Assembly: GCA_018666155.1 (NCBI GenBank)
Contig: JABJAH010000032.1
Location: forward strand, 1 to 64,000
Source of the DNA: Rhodospirillaceae bacterium
GTDB taxonomy: Bacteria; Pseudomonadota; Alphaproteobacteria; Rhodospirillales; Rhodospirillaceae
Direction: 5' to 3'
Length of the DNA: 64,000 bases
Shown here: positions 8,884 through 18,683 of the stretch, piece after piece
Position numbering within the stretch: position 1 is the first letter of the stretch
Layout of the letters: every line of letters starts with the position of its first letter
Made by a program: the position numbers and the translations under genes
The notes under the pieces: model-generated
The model's input: the letters and a program-made list of their open reading frames with translations, nothing else
What the model was told of the DNA's origin: nothing
The model's database searches: none

Positions 8884-8921
8884 GAAAAAGGCCCCACCTC
8901 AGTGTCCTGGGGCGGGGCCAA
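8884..8921 (-). terminator. Intrinsic terminator after methyltransferase copy 2
   Basis: On the minus strand, GGCCCCGCCCC (8919-8909) pairs with GGTGGGGCC (8898-8890), followed by five T. It separates the transcript of 8949-10533 from the copy at 7476-8687, which therefore probably has its own promoter in 8688-8883. Confidence 0.8.
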
Positions 8922-8948
8922 AATATTCCTGCTTAAGATTTCAGAGAC

Positions 8949-10151
8949 TTAAGCTTTCTTCACTGCATGGCGGGCACCAAAGCCCGGCAGTGCTGCCTTT
9001 GTTTCTCTGTTCATCGTGAAACCGGCTTTTTCGATCTCGCCGTCGAAGTCCAGCGTGTGGTATTCGCGGCTCCAGACTTCTGTATTCCAGCGATGATCCC
9101 ACCAGCGGCGATATTGACCGTATGCTCTGCCGTCGGCACCGCCGGAGCGGAAATCGACCGGATAGTAGTACCCGCCGGGACGCGTAACACGATGGGCTTC
9201 TGCAATAACGGCACGATTCGAATCTTGGGGAAGTTCGTGGTTGATGATGTACGACGTGACAATATCGAAGTAGCCGTCGGGGAACTTCGTATCTTCAGCT
9301 AGGCGTTGGGCAAAGTTAACATCCAGGCCTAAGTTGCGTGCCCGCATATGAGCGTAACGCACCATCGGGCCGCCGACGTCGATGCCCCAGACTTCAGCAT
9401 CGGGGAAGCGTTCTTTTAGAGCCGACGTCATCTGGCCCGTTCCGCAGCCCTGAACCAGGATACGTTTTACAACGCCGTCTTCTGGCAAAGGCAGGCGATT
9501 AGCCGTGCCGATGTGGATTTGGTCTTGCTCATTGTCGCCAATGGCACCGACATAAAAACTGTTCGTGCCGTAGTGATAGACGTGGCCGGCAAATTCGTCG
9601 CCGACGTAGCCGCCCGGTTGAATATGGATTTCGTGTTTGGTGTATTTTGGAATTTCCATATCTGGGTTGAGCTCTAGCGTGCCCGGGCCGTCATTGTCGG
9701 CGGCTTCCATTTCAGCAATGTACTCGTCCGCATGCTCATGGAAGTAATCCTGTAGGATTTTCCATGTGACTTGTTGATTGCTGATCCAAGTGCGGCCACT
9801 GGTGCCGACCAAGTGATCGTCTTCAATCAATGGCAGTACTTTTTCCATGCTGTACTTGGCCTTGGGGTCGAGGCCCTTTTCTTCAAGGATTTTCTCAACA
9901 CGCTGACTGACGACGCGGTTCGATTTGTTATGCCAACTGCGGAAGCCCGTCACAAAGTCATATTTGCTTTCAAGATCCAGTGCTGGAAGACGCTCCAGCC
10001 GATTTTTGGAGCCGCGCGGTTCAACGTCACCTTTTGGGGTGAGGTTAACGCTTGTGTGGGTGGCGGCATTAGCCTTACGGCTGCCAAACGCTGCTCCGAC
10101 AAAGGATCCAACGGCGGCTGTCGCAGCAAAGAGGGATCGACGATCTAACAT
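8949..10151 (-). CDS. Tat-signal SAM methyltransferase-like protein, copy 2
   Basis: A 400-residue paralogue of 7476-8687. The first twenty residues are almost identical, including the twin-arginine DRRSLFAATAAVGSFVGAA; the likely cleavage is after ANA near residue 29. The conserved block IHIQPGGYVGD sits at 175-185. The methyltransferase motif I is RILVQGCGTGQM (GCGTG 235-239), where the usual acidic residue before the glycines is replaced by VQ; the post-I acid (Asp258, VWGID) is kept. So SAM binding is plausible but altered. ATG at 10151 has AGGAGAAAC upstream. It lies 31 bases after the small gene at 10183-10533 and is likely co-transcribed with it. Confidence 0.8.
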   Translation of the reverse strand: MLDRRSLFAATAAVGSFVGAAFGSRKANAATHTSVNLTPKGDVEPRGSKNRLERLPALDLESKYDFVTGFRSWHNKSNRVVSQRVEKILEEKGLDPKAKYSMEKVLPLIEDDHLVGTSGRTWISNQQVTWKILQDYFHEHADEYIAEMEAADNDGPGTLELNPDMEIPKYTKHEIHIQPGGYVGDEFAGHVYHYGTNSFYVGAIGDNEQDQIHIGTANRLPLPEDGVVKRILVQGCGTGQMTSALKERFPDAEVWGIDVGGPMVRYAHMRARNLGLDVNFAQRLAEDTKFPDGYFDIVTSYIINHELPQDSNRAVIAEAHRVTRPGGYYYPVDFRSGGADGRAYGQYRRWWDHRWNTEVWSREYHTLDFDGEIEKAGFTMNRETKAALPGFGARHAVKKA

Positions 10152-10182
10152 AAGTGTTTCTCCTTAACTCTAGCTGTGCGGC

Positions 10183-10533
10183 TTATTTGTTTTCGCGGGT
10201 GAAGGCGGCAGAGACGGGAAGGTCCCCTTCACGCAGCAGCGGCGAATAAGTTAGATCGATAAAGCGATCCCGGTCCTTCTGCCATTCAGCGTCTTGCTCT
10301 GCCGTTGGCATGTAGGTTTCGATCATTTCAGCGGTAACGCCTTTTTCAGCCAGAAGGGCTTCGACGACCTTCATGCGACGGCGGTTTGACCAAACTTCGG
10401 CACCAAGTGCGATCAAACTGGTCATCATGTTGTCGAGAACCGGATTGCCGAGGAAAACGGCCCGTTCGACGTCTGATGGAATGAAGTCAGATGCGTATGT
10501 CGGGCGATCAGTCTTGAGTTTGCTTGTGGCCAT
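10183..10533 (-). CDS. Conserved-looking small protein ahead of methyltransferase copy 2
   Basis: A 116-residue soluble protein I do not recognise. It has a perfect ribosome site (AGGAGG seven bases before ATG 10533), so it is a real gene. The middle is predicted helical (ALGAEVWSNRRRMKVVEALL, then VTAEMIETYMPTAEQDAEW). There is no signal peptide, cysteine or catalytic motif. The helical pattern loosely recalls the N-terminal helical part of the methyltransferase at 26770-27855 (LHARWKQLGDHGNKTLKDHG), but this is a weak visual impression. Being first in the operon with an exported methyltransferase, it may be a cytosolic partner or chaperone. Confidence 0.7.
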   Translation of the reverse strand: MATSKLKTDRPTYASDFIPSDVERAVFLGNPVLDNMMTSLIALGAEVWSNRRRMKVVEALLAEKGVTAEMIETYMPTAEQDAEWQKDRDRFIDLTYSPLLREGDLPVSAAFTRENK

Positions 10534-10826
10534 TAAATTGCCTCCTGGTTATGGGTCGCTGCTTGTTACGGTTTTAGAGGGATCGGTGGATTACTGCCAA
10601 CTCGGACAACTAGTCCGAAGCCCTCCCAAAAATTGTGATGTGGATGTTTTAAGGCAGTCAGGAGCCTCCTGAAAGCACGGATCAGGGCTACTTCTTTAGA
10701 TTTTCGCAAAACTGACTTGCGGCGCTGTGCCGACCCGCCAAGCACGTTCACGGATAACGGCTGTTTTCTGGCCTTTTAATAGCGCCCGCTAACCGTGGCG
10801 ACGGGATTTAACGCTGTTCTGTCTAA

Positions 10827-11915
10827 TCACTTGCTACTGTATTTTGCGATCGCTTGGTTCAACGAGGACAGCAACTGGCGCCCTATTGCGCCACCGTCAC
10901 CTTCGATTTTTTCACGAATCACGGCTCTCAGGGTATCAATGTGTGCAACGCATATTTTTAGATTGGCGTCGTCTTCGCGGCACGGATATTCGGTTGTCTC
11001 ATAAAGGCTTTTTGCAATTAGGGTTATCAACGGATAGCCGAACGTGCCGCCCTGGCCGCGGAGTTCATGGGCGATGCGGTTCACTTCAGCCAAGTGACCT
11101 GCACGGTTCGCCGCATCTTTTTGTGCCTGTGCAACCTTGTCCGATAAATCATCCAGAAAGGTTTTCGCCCAGTCCAAAAATCCTTCCGCTTCACGCTCTA
11201 GCGTATCTTCCGCCTCAGCCAGAATTTCGGTCGGCATTTCAAATGGTTTATTGGAGTTATGTAATCCCATCTTCTGCTTAAGGATATTTGGCAGCTTGAA
11301 TAGGTAGGTGTCAGACCCCTTTGTCTTGCGTTCTACTTTATCGGCTGAATAGACAACCGTTGCGTGATCCTCACCTGGCCGTCTGCGATCTTTCGGACCG
11401 TTCTCAGGTATTTCGATTTTTACCCGACGGCGGTCGGGCCCGAAGTATTTGCGCGTGGCGACAAACTGACGTGGTCGATCAATGACAGCCTGGATGCGGC
11501 TAAACACTGATCCGATGGTGAACGGTTTAGCAACAAACTCATTGGCACCGGCATCGCGCGCTTCGTGGACATTTTTTTGATCAGCCGCCCCAGAAATCAT
11601 GATGAACGGCATAAACCGATTTGGGCTGTCCTTGTTGGTCCGCACCCAGTGCAGCAACTGAATGCCGTTGAGTTGAGGCATTATGAGATCGGATATGATG
11701 AGATCGGCTTGCCCGACTTCTTTGGCCAGCTGACTATCTTCGTCCTCTACTGCGGGTTTGATAAACTCAATCGCTTGGATGCCGTTGGAGAATCCACGCA
11801 ATCCACTAAAACCCATGTGCCCTAGACAATGCGAGATTAAGTTCCGGATAAATATGTTGTCATCGACTAGCAGGATTTTTAGTTGATCTTGTCCTAGTCG
11901 CGGCGCCGCAGTCAT
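10827..11915 (-). CDS. Response regulator with C-terminal Hpt-like domain
   Basis: A 362-residue two-domain signalling protein. The N-terminal receiver (residues 12-145) has the acid pair at 18-19 (LLVDDN), phospho-acceptor Asp76 in LIISDLIMPQLNG, the Ser/Thr site MISGA and Lys130 in VAKPF. A linker carries two basic DRRR motifs (about 161 and 176). From about 230 a helical region contains VNRIAHELRGQGG, with His283 in the position and context of a histidine phosphotransfer domain. Such proteins can pass phosphate between partners within a phosphorelay. No sensor kinase lies beside it, and there is no DNA-binding or output enzyme domain. Start ATG 11915. Confidence 0.82.
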   Translation of the reverse strand: MTAAPRLGQDQLKILLVDDNIFIRNLISHCLGHMGFSGLRGFSNGIQAIEFIKPAVEDEDSQLAKEVGQADLIISDLIMPQLNGIQLLHWVRTNKDSPNRFMPFIMISGAADQKNVHEARDAGANEFVAKPFTIGSVFSRIQAVIDRPRQFVATRKYFGPDRRRVKIEIPENGPKDRRRPGEDHATVVYSADKVERKTKGSDTYLFKLPNILKQKMGLHNSNKPFEMPTEILAEAEDTLEREAEGFLDWAKTFLDDLSDKVAQAQKDAANRAGHLAEVNRIAHELRGQGGTFGYPLITLIAKSLYETTEYPCREDDANLKICVAHIDTLRAVIREKIEGDGGAIGRQLLSSLNQAIAKYSSK

Positions 11916-12140
11916 TTCTTATTGTTCCCCAATGTCGCCGGAATCATTGCACTGCCCGACCAACTGCTTGGACTATGCCAAAGTCGACAATGCAACGTAA
12001 CCGTTTTCTGCGGGTAAGGCTCTATCCTAGGAGTGGAAAATTACTTGTTTTGACGCTCTTTATTTTCACACGCTCGACCTGCTATATCCTGCGCCCCAAG
12101 GGCCGCTAGAGCCCAGCACGTACCTATTCAGGAGCACCTT

Positions 12141-12386
12141 ATGGCCGATACCGGTGGTTTAGCTGCAGACCGTCTCAAGTCTTTTATTGAGCGAATCGAA
12201 CGGCTTGAAGAAGAAAAAAAGAACCTGACCGCTGACACCAGAGAGGTCTATGCCGAGGCAAAGTCCTCGGGCTTCGACACTAAGACCATGCGTAAGGTCG
12301 TCGCTTTGAGGAAGCTGGATCAGAGTGAACGAGTAGAGCAAGAGGCGTTGCTAGATACATATCTCAGGGCTTTAGGAGAGGCCTAG
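12141..12386 (+). CDS. gapR: GapR-family (DUF2312) nucleoid-associated protein
   Basis: An 81-residue DUF2312 protein: [30 protein letters not shown]...[16 protein letters not shown]. In Caulobacter the homologue GapR is an essential nucleoid protein that binds overtwisted DNA ahead of RNA polymerase and replication forks and helps gyrase and topoisomerase IV. The length and the coiled-coil N-terminal half match. ATG at 12141 has AGGAG upstream. Its stop codon overlaps the stop of the convergent acyl-CoA synthetase gene in the shared bases CTAG (12383-12386). Confidence 0.92.
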   Translation: MADTGGLAADRLKSFIERIERLEEEKKNLTADTREVYAEAKSSGFDTKTMRKVVALRKLDQSERVEQEALLDTYLRALGEA

Positions 12387-14182
12387 TAAAGCCCTTCTAG
12401 ATCTTCCCTGAACTCCCGCATCACTGCATGTCGCCGTACTTTAAGTGTCGGCGTCATTTGGCCATTCTCGACAGTGAATGGATGTGACGCAATGACAAAC
12501 TTCCGAACTTTCTCAATGACAGGCACGCTTTTGTTGGATCGGGAAACGGCGTCACCGATTGCCGATTTGAAACTCTGATCCTCAATCAAGCTTGCGCTGT
12601 CACGGTCTGCAGTGTTGGATTTTATCCACCGCTTTTGCCAGTCTGCATCAGGGACAATGACGGCGGTTAGATATGGCCGTTTGTCGCCGAAGACCATCAC
12701 CTGTTCGATTTCTTCTTCGAGGCAGAGAATGCCTTCAACGCGTTGTGGCGAAATATTGTCACCGCCAGAATTGACAATGATGTCCTTTTTTCGATCGGTG
12801 ATGACGATATGGCCATCTTCATCAATATGGCCGATGTCCCCCGTGTGAAGCCATCCGTCGTCGCTGAGGGTTGCAATGGTTGCGTCCGGATCATTCCAAT
12901 ACCCAAGCATAACCATCTCGCCGCTCACGAGGATTTCACCATCATCGGCAATTTTGGCACTGACACCACGCGCCGGCGGACCGACGGCATGGAGCTTAAC
13001 GTTGCTAGGAATATTCGCACTGATTACGGGTGAGGCTTCGGTTTGCCCGTACCCTTGGAGAATTCGAACACCAAGGGCCGTAAAGAACAAACCAACGTCG
13101 TAGTTGAGTGGGGCGCCACCTGAGACCAAAGCCTTAAGGCGGCCGCCAAACCGTTCGCGTATTTTATTACGAACAAGCCGCTCACAGATCGCGTCCAAGA
13201 GCTTGTCCCATAAGGATAGGCTCTTGGAGTTCTCGTACCGTTTGGAGCCGAGCGCCAGTGTTTTCTCGAACATACCTCTACGAAAATTACTTTGTACTTT
13301 TAGGCCCTGATGAATCCGGCTGCGCATCGTTTCGTAAAGGCGCGGAACGGCCGTCATAATCGTGGGCCGAACTTCTGCCATATTATTGATCAGCGTATCC
13401 ACGCGTTCGGCGTAGTAGATTTGTGCGCCAAGGCAGATGGGGAAGTAGATTCCACCGACGTGTTCATAGGCATGAGACAGCGGTAGAAAAGACAAGAAAA
13501 CTTCTTCTCCTAGTCCCAATTCTCTGACGATTTCCGTCGCGCCGTCGCAATTGCACAAAATGCCGCCATGGGTGAGCATCACGCCTTTCGGCAGCCCGCC
13601 TGTGCCGGATGTGTAAATGATGCTGCACATGTCTTCGCGCTTGGCCGTGGCGACCTGGTCGGGCATGCCGCGACCACGACCCGCATCCAGAACATCCGAC
13701 CATGCCTTGGTTTCGATCTCTGAATGAATGACCGACTCAGCGTCGTCAAAGACGACAACTTTGAGCTTGTGATCGGCTTCTGCGGCTGCAGCAATGAGTG
13801 GGCTGGCGAGGGTAGGGTTAGAGACTATCGCGACCTTGGCGCCTGAATCGTTGATCACGTGAAGGTGGTTAACAGCTGTATTGGTCGTGTAGGTCGGCAC
13901 CGAAATGGCCCCGATGGCTTTGACCGCTAAATCTGCGATCAGCCACTTTGGCCGATTCTCCCCTACAATAATAACGCGATCACCGGGCTTGATCGCCATC
14001 GACGCAGCTAAACCATTTGCGGCCGCTAACACCTGGTCAGCGGTCTCACGCCAGGTAAGAGCCGTGTATGCGCCATCGCGCTTTGCCCACACAAAGGGCT
14101 CATCGGCGAAGCGTTCAGCTTGGTCGAAAAACAATGTCACTAAATTGCGCACTTCTCGTGCGTCGATCGCCCGTTCGGCCAC
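12383..14182 (-). CDS. Long-chain fatty-acid--CoA ligase (AMP-binding)
   Basis: A 599-residue AMP-forming acyl-CoA synthetase of the long-chain (FAA1/FadD15-like) type. Core motifs: [20 protein letters not shown] (P-loop-like), [24 protein letters not shown], and [27 protein letters not shown]. The C-terminal lysine region reads [10 protein letters not shown]. It activates fatty acids to acyl-CoA through an acyl-adenylate. The start is GTG at 14182 with AAGGGGAC upstream. It stands alone and is convergent with gapR. Chain-length preference cannot be read from sequence. Confidence 0.93.
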   Translation of the reverse strand: MAERAIDAREVRNLVTLFFDQAERFADEPFVWAKRDGAYTALTWRETADQVLAAANGLAASMAIKPGDRVIIVGENRPKWLIADLAVKAIGAISVPTYTTNTAVNHLHVINDSGAKVAIVSNPTLASPLIAAAAEADHKLKVVVFDDAESVIHSEIETKAWSDVLDAGRGRGMPDQVATAKREDMCSIIYTSGTGGLPKGVMLTHGGILCNCDGATEIVRELGLGEEVFLSFLPLSHAYEHVGGIYFPICLGAQIYYAERVDTLINNMAEVRPTIMTAVPRLYETMRSRIHQGLKVQSNFRRGMFEKTLALGSKRYENSKSLSLWDKLLDAICERLVRNKIRERFGGRLKALVSGGAPLNYDVGLFFTALGVRILQGYGQTEASPVISANIPSNVKLHAVGPPARGVSAKIADDGEILVSGEMVMLGYWNDPDATIATLSDDGWLHTGDIGHIDEDGHIVITDRKKDIIVNSGGDNISPQRVEGILCLEEEIEQVMVFGDKRPYLTAVIVPDADWQKRWIKSNTADRDSASLIEDQSFKSAIGDAVSRSNKSVPVIEKVRKFVIASHPFTVENGQMTPTLKVRRHAVMREFREDLEGLY

Positions 14183-14343
14183 GGCGGTCCCCTTGCTGCC
14201 GTCAAAATCCCCTTTTCGAAGCTCAACTCTACGACGCTGAGCGGAGGGAAACCAGTATGAGTGAACTCCTGGTTGGCGAATTGCTTCACTCCGCCTATAT
14301 CTCTTTTTGAAGACCGCTGATGTTTGGCGGCTTAGGAGACGCT

Positions 14344-16146
14344 ATGAACGACATGTCCGCCGCCCCATCCAAAACTTACGACTTTGGCGCCTTGCCAGTT
14401 TGGTCCCTCGCTGACCTTTACTCTGGCCCCGAGGGGGACGACCTCAAGCAAGCCTTTGAGGATGTCGCGCTGCAGATCGAGTCCTTTGAGAAGGCCTATG
14501 CTGGAAAGATCGCTGGCCTCGATAGTAAATCGTTTGGCCAGGCCATAGTCGCGTACGAATCAATCAGCGGTTTGTTGGGCCGTATTGGGTCTTTTGCACA
14601 ACTGTACCAAAGCCAAAACGTAGGGGACTCCGAGCGCGGCCGATTCTACCAGAACACAGTGGATCGGATGACCTCGCTCTCGAGCCGAACCATATTTTTT
14701 ACTTTGGCGATCAATCGGCTCAACGATGACGAGTTAGAATTAAAATTGTCCGATCCTGCTGCTAGCCGTTATCGCCCGTGGTTAAGAGATTTGCGCGTCT
14801 ATAAGGATTACGAACTCAGCGACGACTTGGAGCGCTTGCTGCATGAAAAGTATGTCAGCGGACGGGCGGCATGGACGCGCCTTTTTGATGAATCTGAGGC
14901 CGCTATTCGGTGCACAGTTGATTCTGAAACACTCACGTTAACCGAGGCTCTGAATCGATTGTCTGACCCTAAACCTGAACGGCGCAAGACTGCCGCCAAA
15001 GGTATTGGGGAGGCGCTTGGCGATAAGGCCAGTCTGTTTGCTTACATCACTAATGTGATGGCCAAAGATAAATCGATTGAGGACGAGTGGCGCAAATATC
15101 CTCGGCCAGTGTCCTCCCGTAATCTGGCAAATCTTGTTGAAGATGATGTTGTTGATGCCCTGATCTCAGCAGCAAAGGGCGCCTATGCGGATACGTCTCA
15201 CAGGTATTACGCGATGAAGGCGCGGTGGTTTGGCAAAGATAAGCTCGAGTATTGGGACCGCAACGCGCCTCTGCCGACCGCAGAGGATCGCATCATTCGG
15301 TGGGATGAAGCTCAGTCGACCGTACTCGACGCCTATGCTGATTTTACACCTGCAATGGCAGAAATCGCCGCGCCATTTTTTGAAAAGGGTTGGATCGATG
15401 CGCCGGCATCACCAGGCAAGGCCTCTGGCGCTTTCTCTCACCCGACGGTGCCATCGGCCCACCCCTACATATTGCTCAATTACTTGGGTAGCTCACGTGA
15501 TGTCATGACCCTAGCTCACGAACTCGGGCACGGCGTTCATCAGGTTTTGGCCGCGGACCAGGGGACGTTGTTGTGTGATACACCGTTGACGCTGGCGGAG
15601 ACGGCATCTGTTTTCGGTGAGATGTTGACGTTTCGATCATTGCTCGAAAAAGAGGAGCAGCCGGAACAGCGTCGTGCACTGCTCGCCGGTAAAGTTGAGG
15701 ACATGCTCAACACCGTCATCCGGCAAATCGCTTTTCACCAATTTGAACAATGCGTTCATGATGAACGGCGTGAGGGTGAACTGTCACTCGATCGAATCTG
15801 CGAGATATGGATGAGTGTGCAAGCTGAAAGCCTAGGCCCTGCGTTTCGGTTTGATGAGGAATACAAATACTATTGGATGTACATCAGCCACTTCATCCAT
15901 GTGCCGTTCTATGTTTATGCCTATGCATTTGGTGATTGCCTCGTTAACTCGCTTTACAAGGTCTACACCGACGGAACGGTGCCAGACTTTGAGGACAAAT
16001 ATCTCGATCTTCTCAAGGCTGGTGGGACTCTCCGTCATAAAGAACTCTTGGCGCCATTTGGTCTAGATGCATCAGACCCAGCCTTCTGGGCGCGTGGAAT
16101 GGAGACGCTCACCGGGCTCATCGATGAACTCGAGACGGTTGCCTGA
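14344..16146 (+). CDS. pepF: Oligoendopeptidase F (M3 family)
   Basis: A 600-residue zinc metallopeptidase of the M3B/PepF family that cleaves short peptides in the cytosol. The zinc motif is MTLAHELGHGVHQ (HExxH), with the downstream glutamate in ETASVFGEMLTF. The long N-terminal helical lid domain and the C-terminal DPAFWARGMETL segment fit the usual length of about 600. ATG at 14344 is chosen because TAGGAGA precedes it; an in-frame ATG at 14320 has no such site. The kinase-like gene starts only six bases after the stop, so the two are probably one operon. Confidence 0.94.
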   Translation: MNDMSAAPSKTYDFGALPVWSLADLYSGPEGDDLKQAFEDVALQIESFEKAYAGKIAGLDSKSFGQAIVAYESISGLLGRIGSFAQLYQSQNVGDSERGRFYQNTVDRMTSLSSRTIFFTLAINRLNDDELELKLSDPAASRYRPWLRDLRVYKDYELSDDLERLLHEKYVSGRAAWTRLFDESEAAIRCTVDSETLTLTEALNRLSDPKPERRKTAAKGIGEALGDKASLFAYITNVMAKDKSIEDEWRKYPRPVSSRNLANLVEDDVVDALISAAKGAYADTSHRYYAMKARWFGKDKLEYWDRNAPLPTAEDRIIRWDEAQSTVLDAYADFTPAMAEIAAPFFEKGWIDAPASPGKASGAFSHPTVPSAHPYILLNYLGSSRDVMTLAHELGHGVHQVLAADQGTLLCDTPLTLAETASVFGEMLTFRSLLEKEEQPEQRRALLAGKVEDMLNTVIRQIAFHQFEQCVHDERREGELSLDRICEIWMSVQAESLGPAFRFDEEYKYYWMYISHFIHVPFYVYAYAFGDCLVNSLYKVYTDGTVPDFEDKYLDLLKAGGTLRHKELLAPFGLDASDPAFWARGMETLTGLIDELETVA

Positions 16147-16152
16147 GCCACT

Positions 16153-17526
16153 ATGGCGCCAAACAAACGAAGCTCTACTGAAGACAACAGCTTGCCCGGG
16201 CGCGTGAAACGGTACGCGAAGGTTGGCACGGCCGTGGGTGGGCTTGCCGCTCGTATGGCCGGGCAGCGTTACCTTGGACTCAAGGCCGACCCCACAAAAG
16301 GGGCGGAAGATTTGCGTGCTGCCCTCGGCGGCCTTAAGGGGCCTCTGATGAAAGTGGCACAAATTCTATCCACCATCCCCGATGCTTTGCCCAAGGAGTA
16401 CGCCCGTGAGCTGGCCCAACTGCAGGCCAATGCGCCGCACATGGGGTGGCCTTTTGTAAAACGCCGAATGACTGCCGAGCTGGGGTCCGATTGGCAAAAC
16501 CGCTTCGCTCACTTTGAACGAGAGGCCACGGCGGCGGCATCGCTTGGTCAGGTGCACAAGGCTGAGTCCCACGATGGAGACACGTTGGCGTGCAAACTGC
16601 AGTATCCCGATATGTCATCGGTTGTTGAGGCCGATTTAAAGCAACTGAAACTCATTTTTTCGTTGTATCGCCGATATGACGAAGCCATCGATCCTTCAGA
16701 AATCCATGCGGAATTAGCGGATCGCCTCCGCGAAGAACTTGATTACGTTAACGAGGCGAAAAACCTCAATCTATATCGCCAGATGTTGGCGGACACGCCC
16801 GGTGTGCGCGTCCCCACGGTCCATGATGATCTTTCAACTGAACGTCTGCTCACCATGAGTTGGGAGCAGGGAGAAAGCATCGCCGACCTGGAAGACCTAA
16901 GCTTAGAGGATCGCAACACCATTGCCGAGAACATGTTCCGCGCGTGGTACGTGCCGCTCTATCAATACGGGGTTATTCACGGGGACCCGCACCTGGGCAA
17001 CTACTCAGTGCGCGATGATCTGTCGATTAACCTGATGGATTTTGGTTGTATCCGTGTGTTCAGGCCGGAATTCATAAACGGTGTGATTGATCTGTACCGT
17101 GCCGTCGAAACAGGTGATCGTGATCTCGCGGTCCACGCCTACGAGACATGGGGCTTTGTCGGGCTAGACAGCGAAGTGATCGATACATTGAGCCGCTGGG
17201 CTTCCTTCATTTATGCACCTCTCCTAGAAGACCGCCCTCGATTAATCGAGGAAACCAATGCGACCGACTATGGCCGAGAAGTCGCCATGGAAGTCCACAG
17301 CGACCTCCGCCGTCTTGGCGGGGTGAAGCCTCCACGTGAATTCGTGCTTATGGACCGGGCCGCGATCGGCCTTGGTTCGGTATTCCTGCGCCTTGGCGCT
17401 GAGGTCAATTGGCACCGCCTGTTCCACGACACCATCGCGTCATTTGATCCGAATGTTCTGGCCAAGCGGCAAAAGAAAGCGCTGAAAGCGCATGATCTTG
17501 TTCACTGGCTGGAGGAAGGGGCCTAA
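16153..17526 (+). CDS. ABC1/UbiB-family atypical kinase
   Basis: A 457-residue ABC1 (AarF/UbiB/COQ8) family protein. Seen motifs: the KxGQ-like segment MKVAQILSTIPDALPKEY, the nucleotide loop AAASLGQVHKA, the catalytic-type HGDPHLGNYSV and the DFG-like LMDFGCIRVF. COQ8/UbiB proteins support ubiquinone biosynthesis as ATPases acting on lipid intermediates. This one has KVAQ instead of KxGQ and no clear C-terminal membrane helices, so it may belong to the broader AarF group with a different job. A COQ9 gene lies in the same window (31147) but far away. Start ATG 16153. Confidence 0.88.
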   Translation: MAPNKRSSTEDNSLPGRVKRYAKVGTAVGGLAARMAGQRYLGLKADPTKGAEDLRAALGGLKGPLMKVAQILSTIPDALPKEYARELAQLQANAPHMGWPFVKRRMTAELGSDWQNRFAHFEREATAAASLGQVHKAESHDGDTLACKLQYPDMSSVVEADLKQLKLIFSLYRRYDEAIDPSEIHAELADRLREELDYVNEAKNLNLYRQMLADTPGVRVPTVHDDLSTERLLTMSWEQGESIADLEDLSLEDRNTIAENMFRAWYVPLYQYGVIHGDPHLGNYSVRDDLSINLMDFGCIRVFRPEFINGVIDLYRAVETGDRDLAVHAYETWGFVGLDSEVIDTLSRWASFIYAPLLEDRPRLIEETNATDYGREVAMEVHSDLRRLGGVKPPREFVLMDRAAIGLGSVFLRLGAEVNWHRLFHDTIASFDPNVLAKRQKKALKAHDLVHWLEEGA

Positions 17527-17586
17527 GGCCTCTGTGCCTGCTCATATCGCTGGTCTAGTTTTTCTCGAACCTTTTGGGAGAGACCG

Positions 17587-18492
17587 ATGCCAAACCTACC
17601 GACATTCAGTCGCCGCGATACTTTTCTATTTGCCGCCAGTGCTGCCGCCGCAGCGACACCAGCTATGCCAACCCTGGCTTCAGCCGTTCCCCCAGAACTG
17701 AATTGGGAAGACCCCGCTGAGCGGGTGCGTATTCAGTCCGCGATGAAAGGGTCGTCAGGGGAAGAGACAATCTATTCATTCTTCCGCTTACACCTCTATG
17801 GCTACACCCACGCGGGCAACCTGATTCCGTTCGCGACCATGAGCAATATGAATGTGGGTAAGTGGCGGACTCTTCCAAACGGCAACCAAGCTGCAAAAGT
17901 TTTTGAGACAGGCGTTTATACGAAATTTGATTCCGATGAGGTGCTTGAGGTTTGGGAAAACCCGATTACTGGGGAAAAACGTAAGCCCTGGCGGTTTATC
18001 GGTGGGCCGTTGTCGGTTGAAATAGGGCCGGACGGAATGATCACAGGAGAGCTGGCGACCCTCAAGCCAAAGCCGCTGCAACTACAAGTGTTCGGCGACA
18101 CGGTTATGATCCCGAGCGCATCGGCCTTTTCGTTTCCGAACCCGATGAGCCCAGAAGCTTATCCGAAGGAATCGGCAGGTGATACGTATTGGTGGGATTC
18201 CCATTACGTGTACTTTGCTAATATGAAGGACGTCGTGAACCGAGAAATCACCAGTGTTCAATCTCACGTTCAATTCCAAAATCTGGTCAGCTGGCATCCA
18301 TGGTGGGGGATGGGCGGCCAACCCGGACGGACGTGGGGACGGGCCTATGGGGCTAAGATTAAGGGGCCGGAAGAGATCCCCGCAGCCTATCGAAAGGCTC
18401 TTGAGGACCAGACTCCGGAGATTTTTGATACGGACAACTGGACCGAGCCGAGGGATGATTTCCCGGAATATATGGCGGATCGCCACGGCTAG
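17587..18492 (+). CDS. Tat-exported DUF1838 family protein
   Basis: A 301-residue protein with a strong twin-arginine signal (SRRDTFLFAASAAAAA) and a likely cleavage near residue 33 (LASA). The mature part matches DUF1838: YSFFRLHLYGYTHAGNLIPF, VWENPITGEKRKPWRFIGGP and a tryptophan-rich VSWHPWWGMGGQPGRTWGRAYG. The function of DUF1838 is not known; in other proteobacteria it tends to lie near dehydrogenases and SnoaL-like proteins of lipid or aromatic breakdown (from memory, not checked). Export in folded form by Tat suggests a bound cofactor or metal. ATG 17587 follows GGGAGAGACC. Confidence 0.82.
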   Translation: MPNLPTFSRRDTFLFAASAAAAATPAMPTLASAVPPELNWEDPAERVRIQSAMKGSSGEETIYSFFRLHLYGYTHAGNLIPFATMSNMNVGKWRTLPNGNQAAKVFETGVYTKFDSDEVLEVWENPITGEKRKPWRFIGGPLSVEIGPDGMITGELATLKPKPLQLQVFGDTVMIPSASAFSFPNPMSPEAYPKESAGDTYWWDSHYVYFANMKDVVNREITSVQSHVQFQNLVSWHPWWGMGGQPGRTWGRAYGAKIKGPEEIPAAYRKALEDQTPEIFDTDNWTEPRDDFPEYMADRHG

Positions 18493-18683
18493 AGCGCTTT
18501 GCGGAGCTGATCGAAGGAGGCGGAATCGTGTAACACCGCCTTGGCGGTGGCCATGCTGCGAGCTAGTCTTAACTTAAGTGGTGCGCCTAGCCGGGCGGTG
18601 GTCACAAGATGCGTTCAGTTTGATAGGTGAGACCCGGATTTCAATTGAATGGCTCTTAAGTAGGGCCGCAGGGGAGAATAAAT

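Noticed and set aside
18534..18549. CACCGCC/GGCGGTG hairpin between DUF1838 and DUF1775 genes
   Set aside because: Two-base loop and no T run after the stem; not a convincing terminator.
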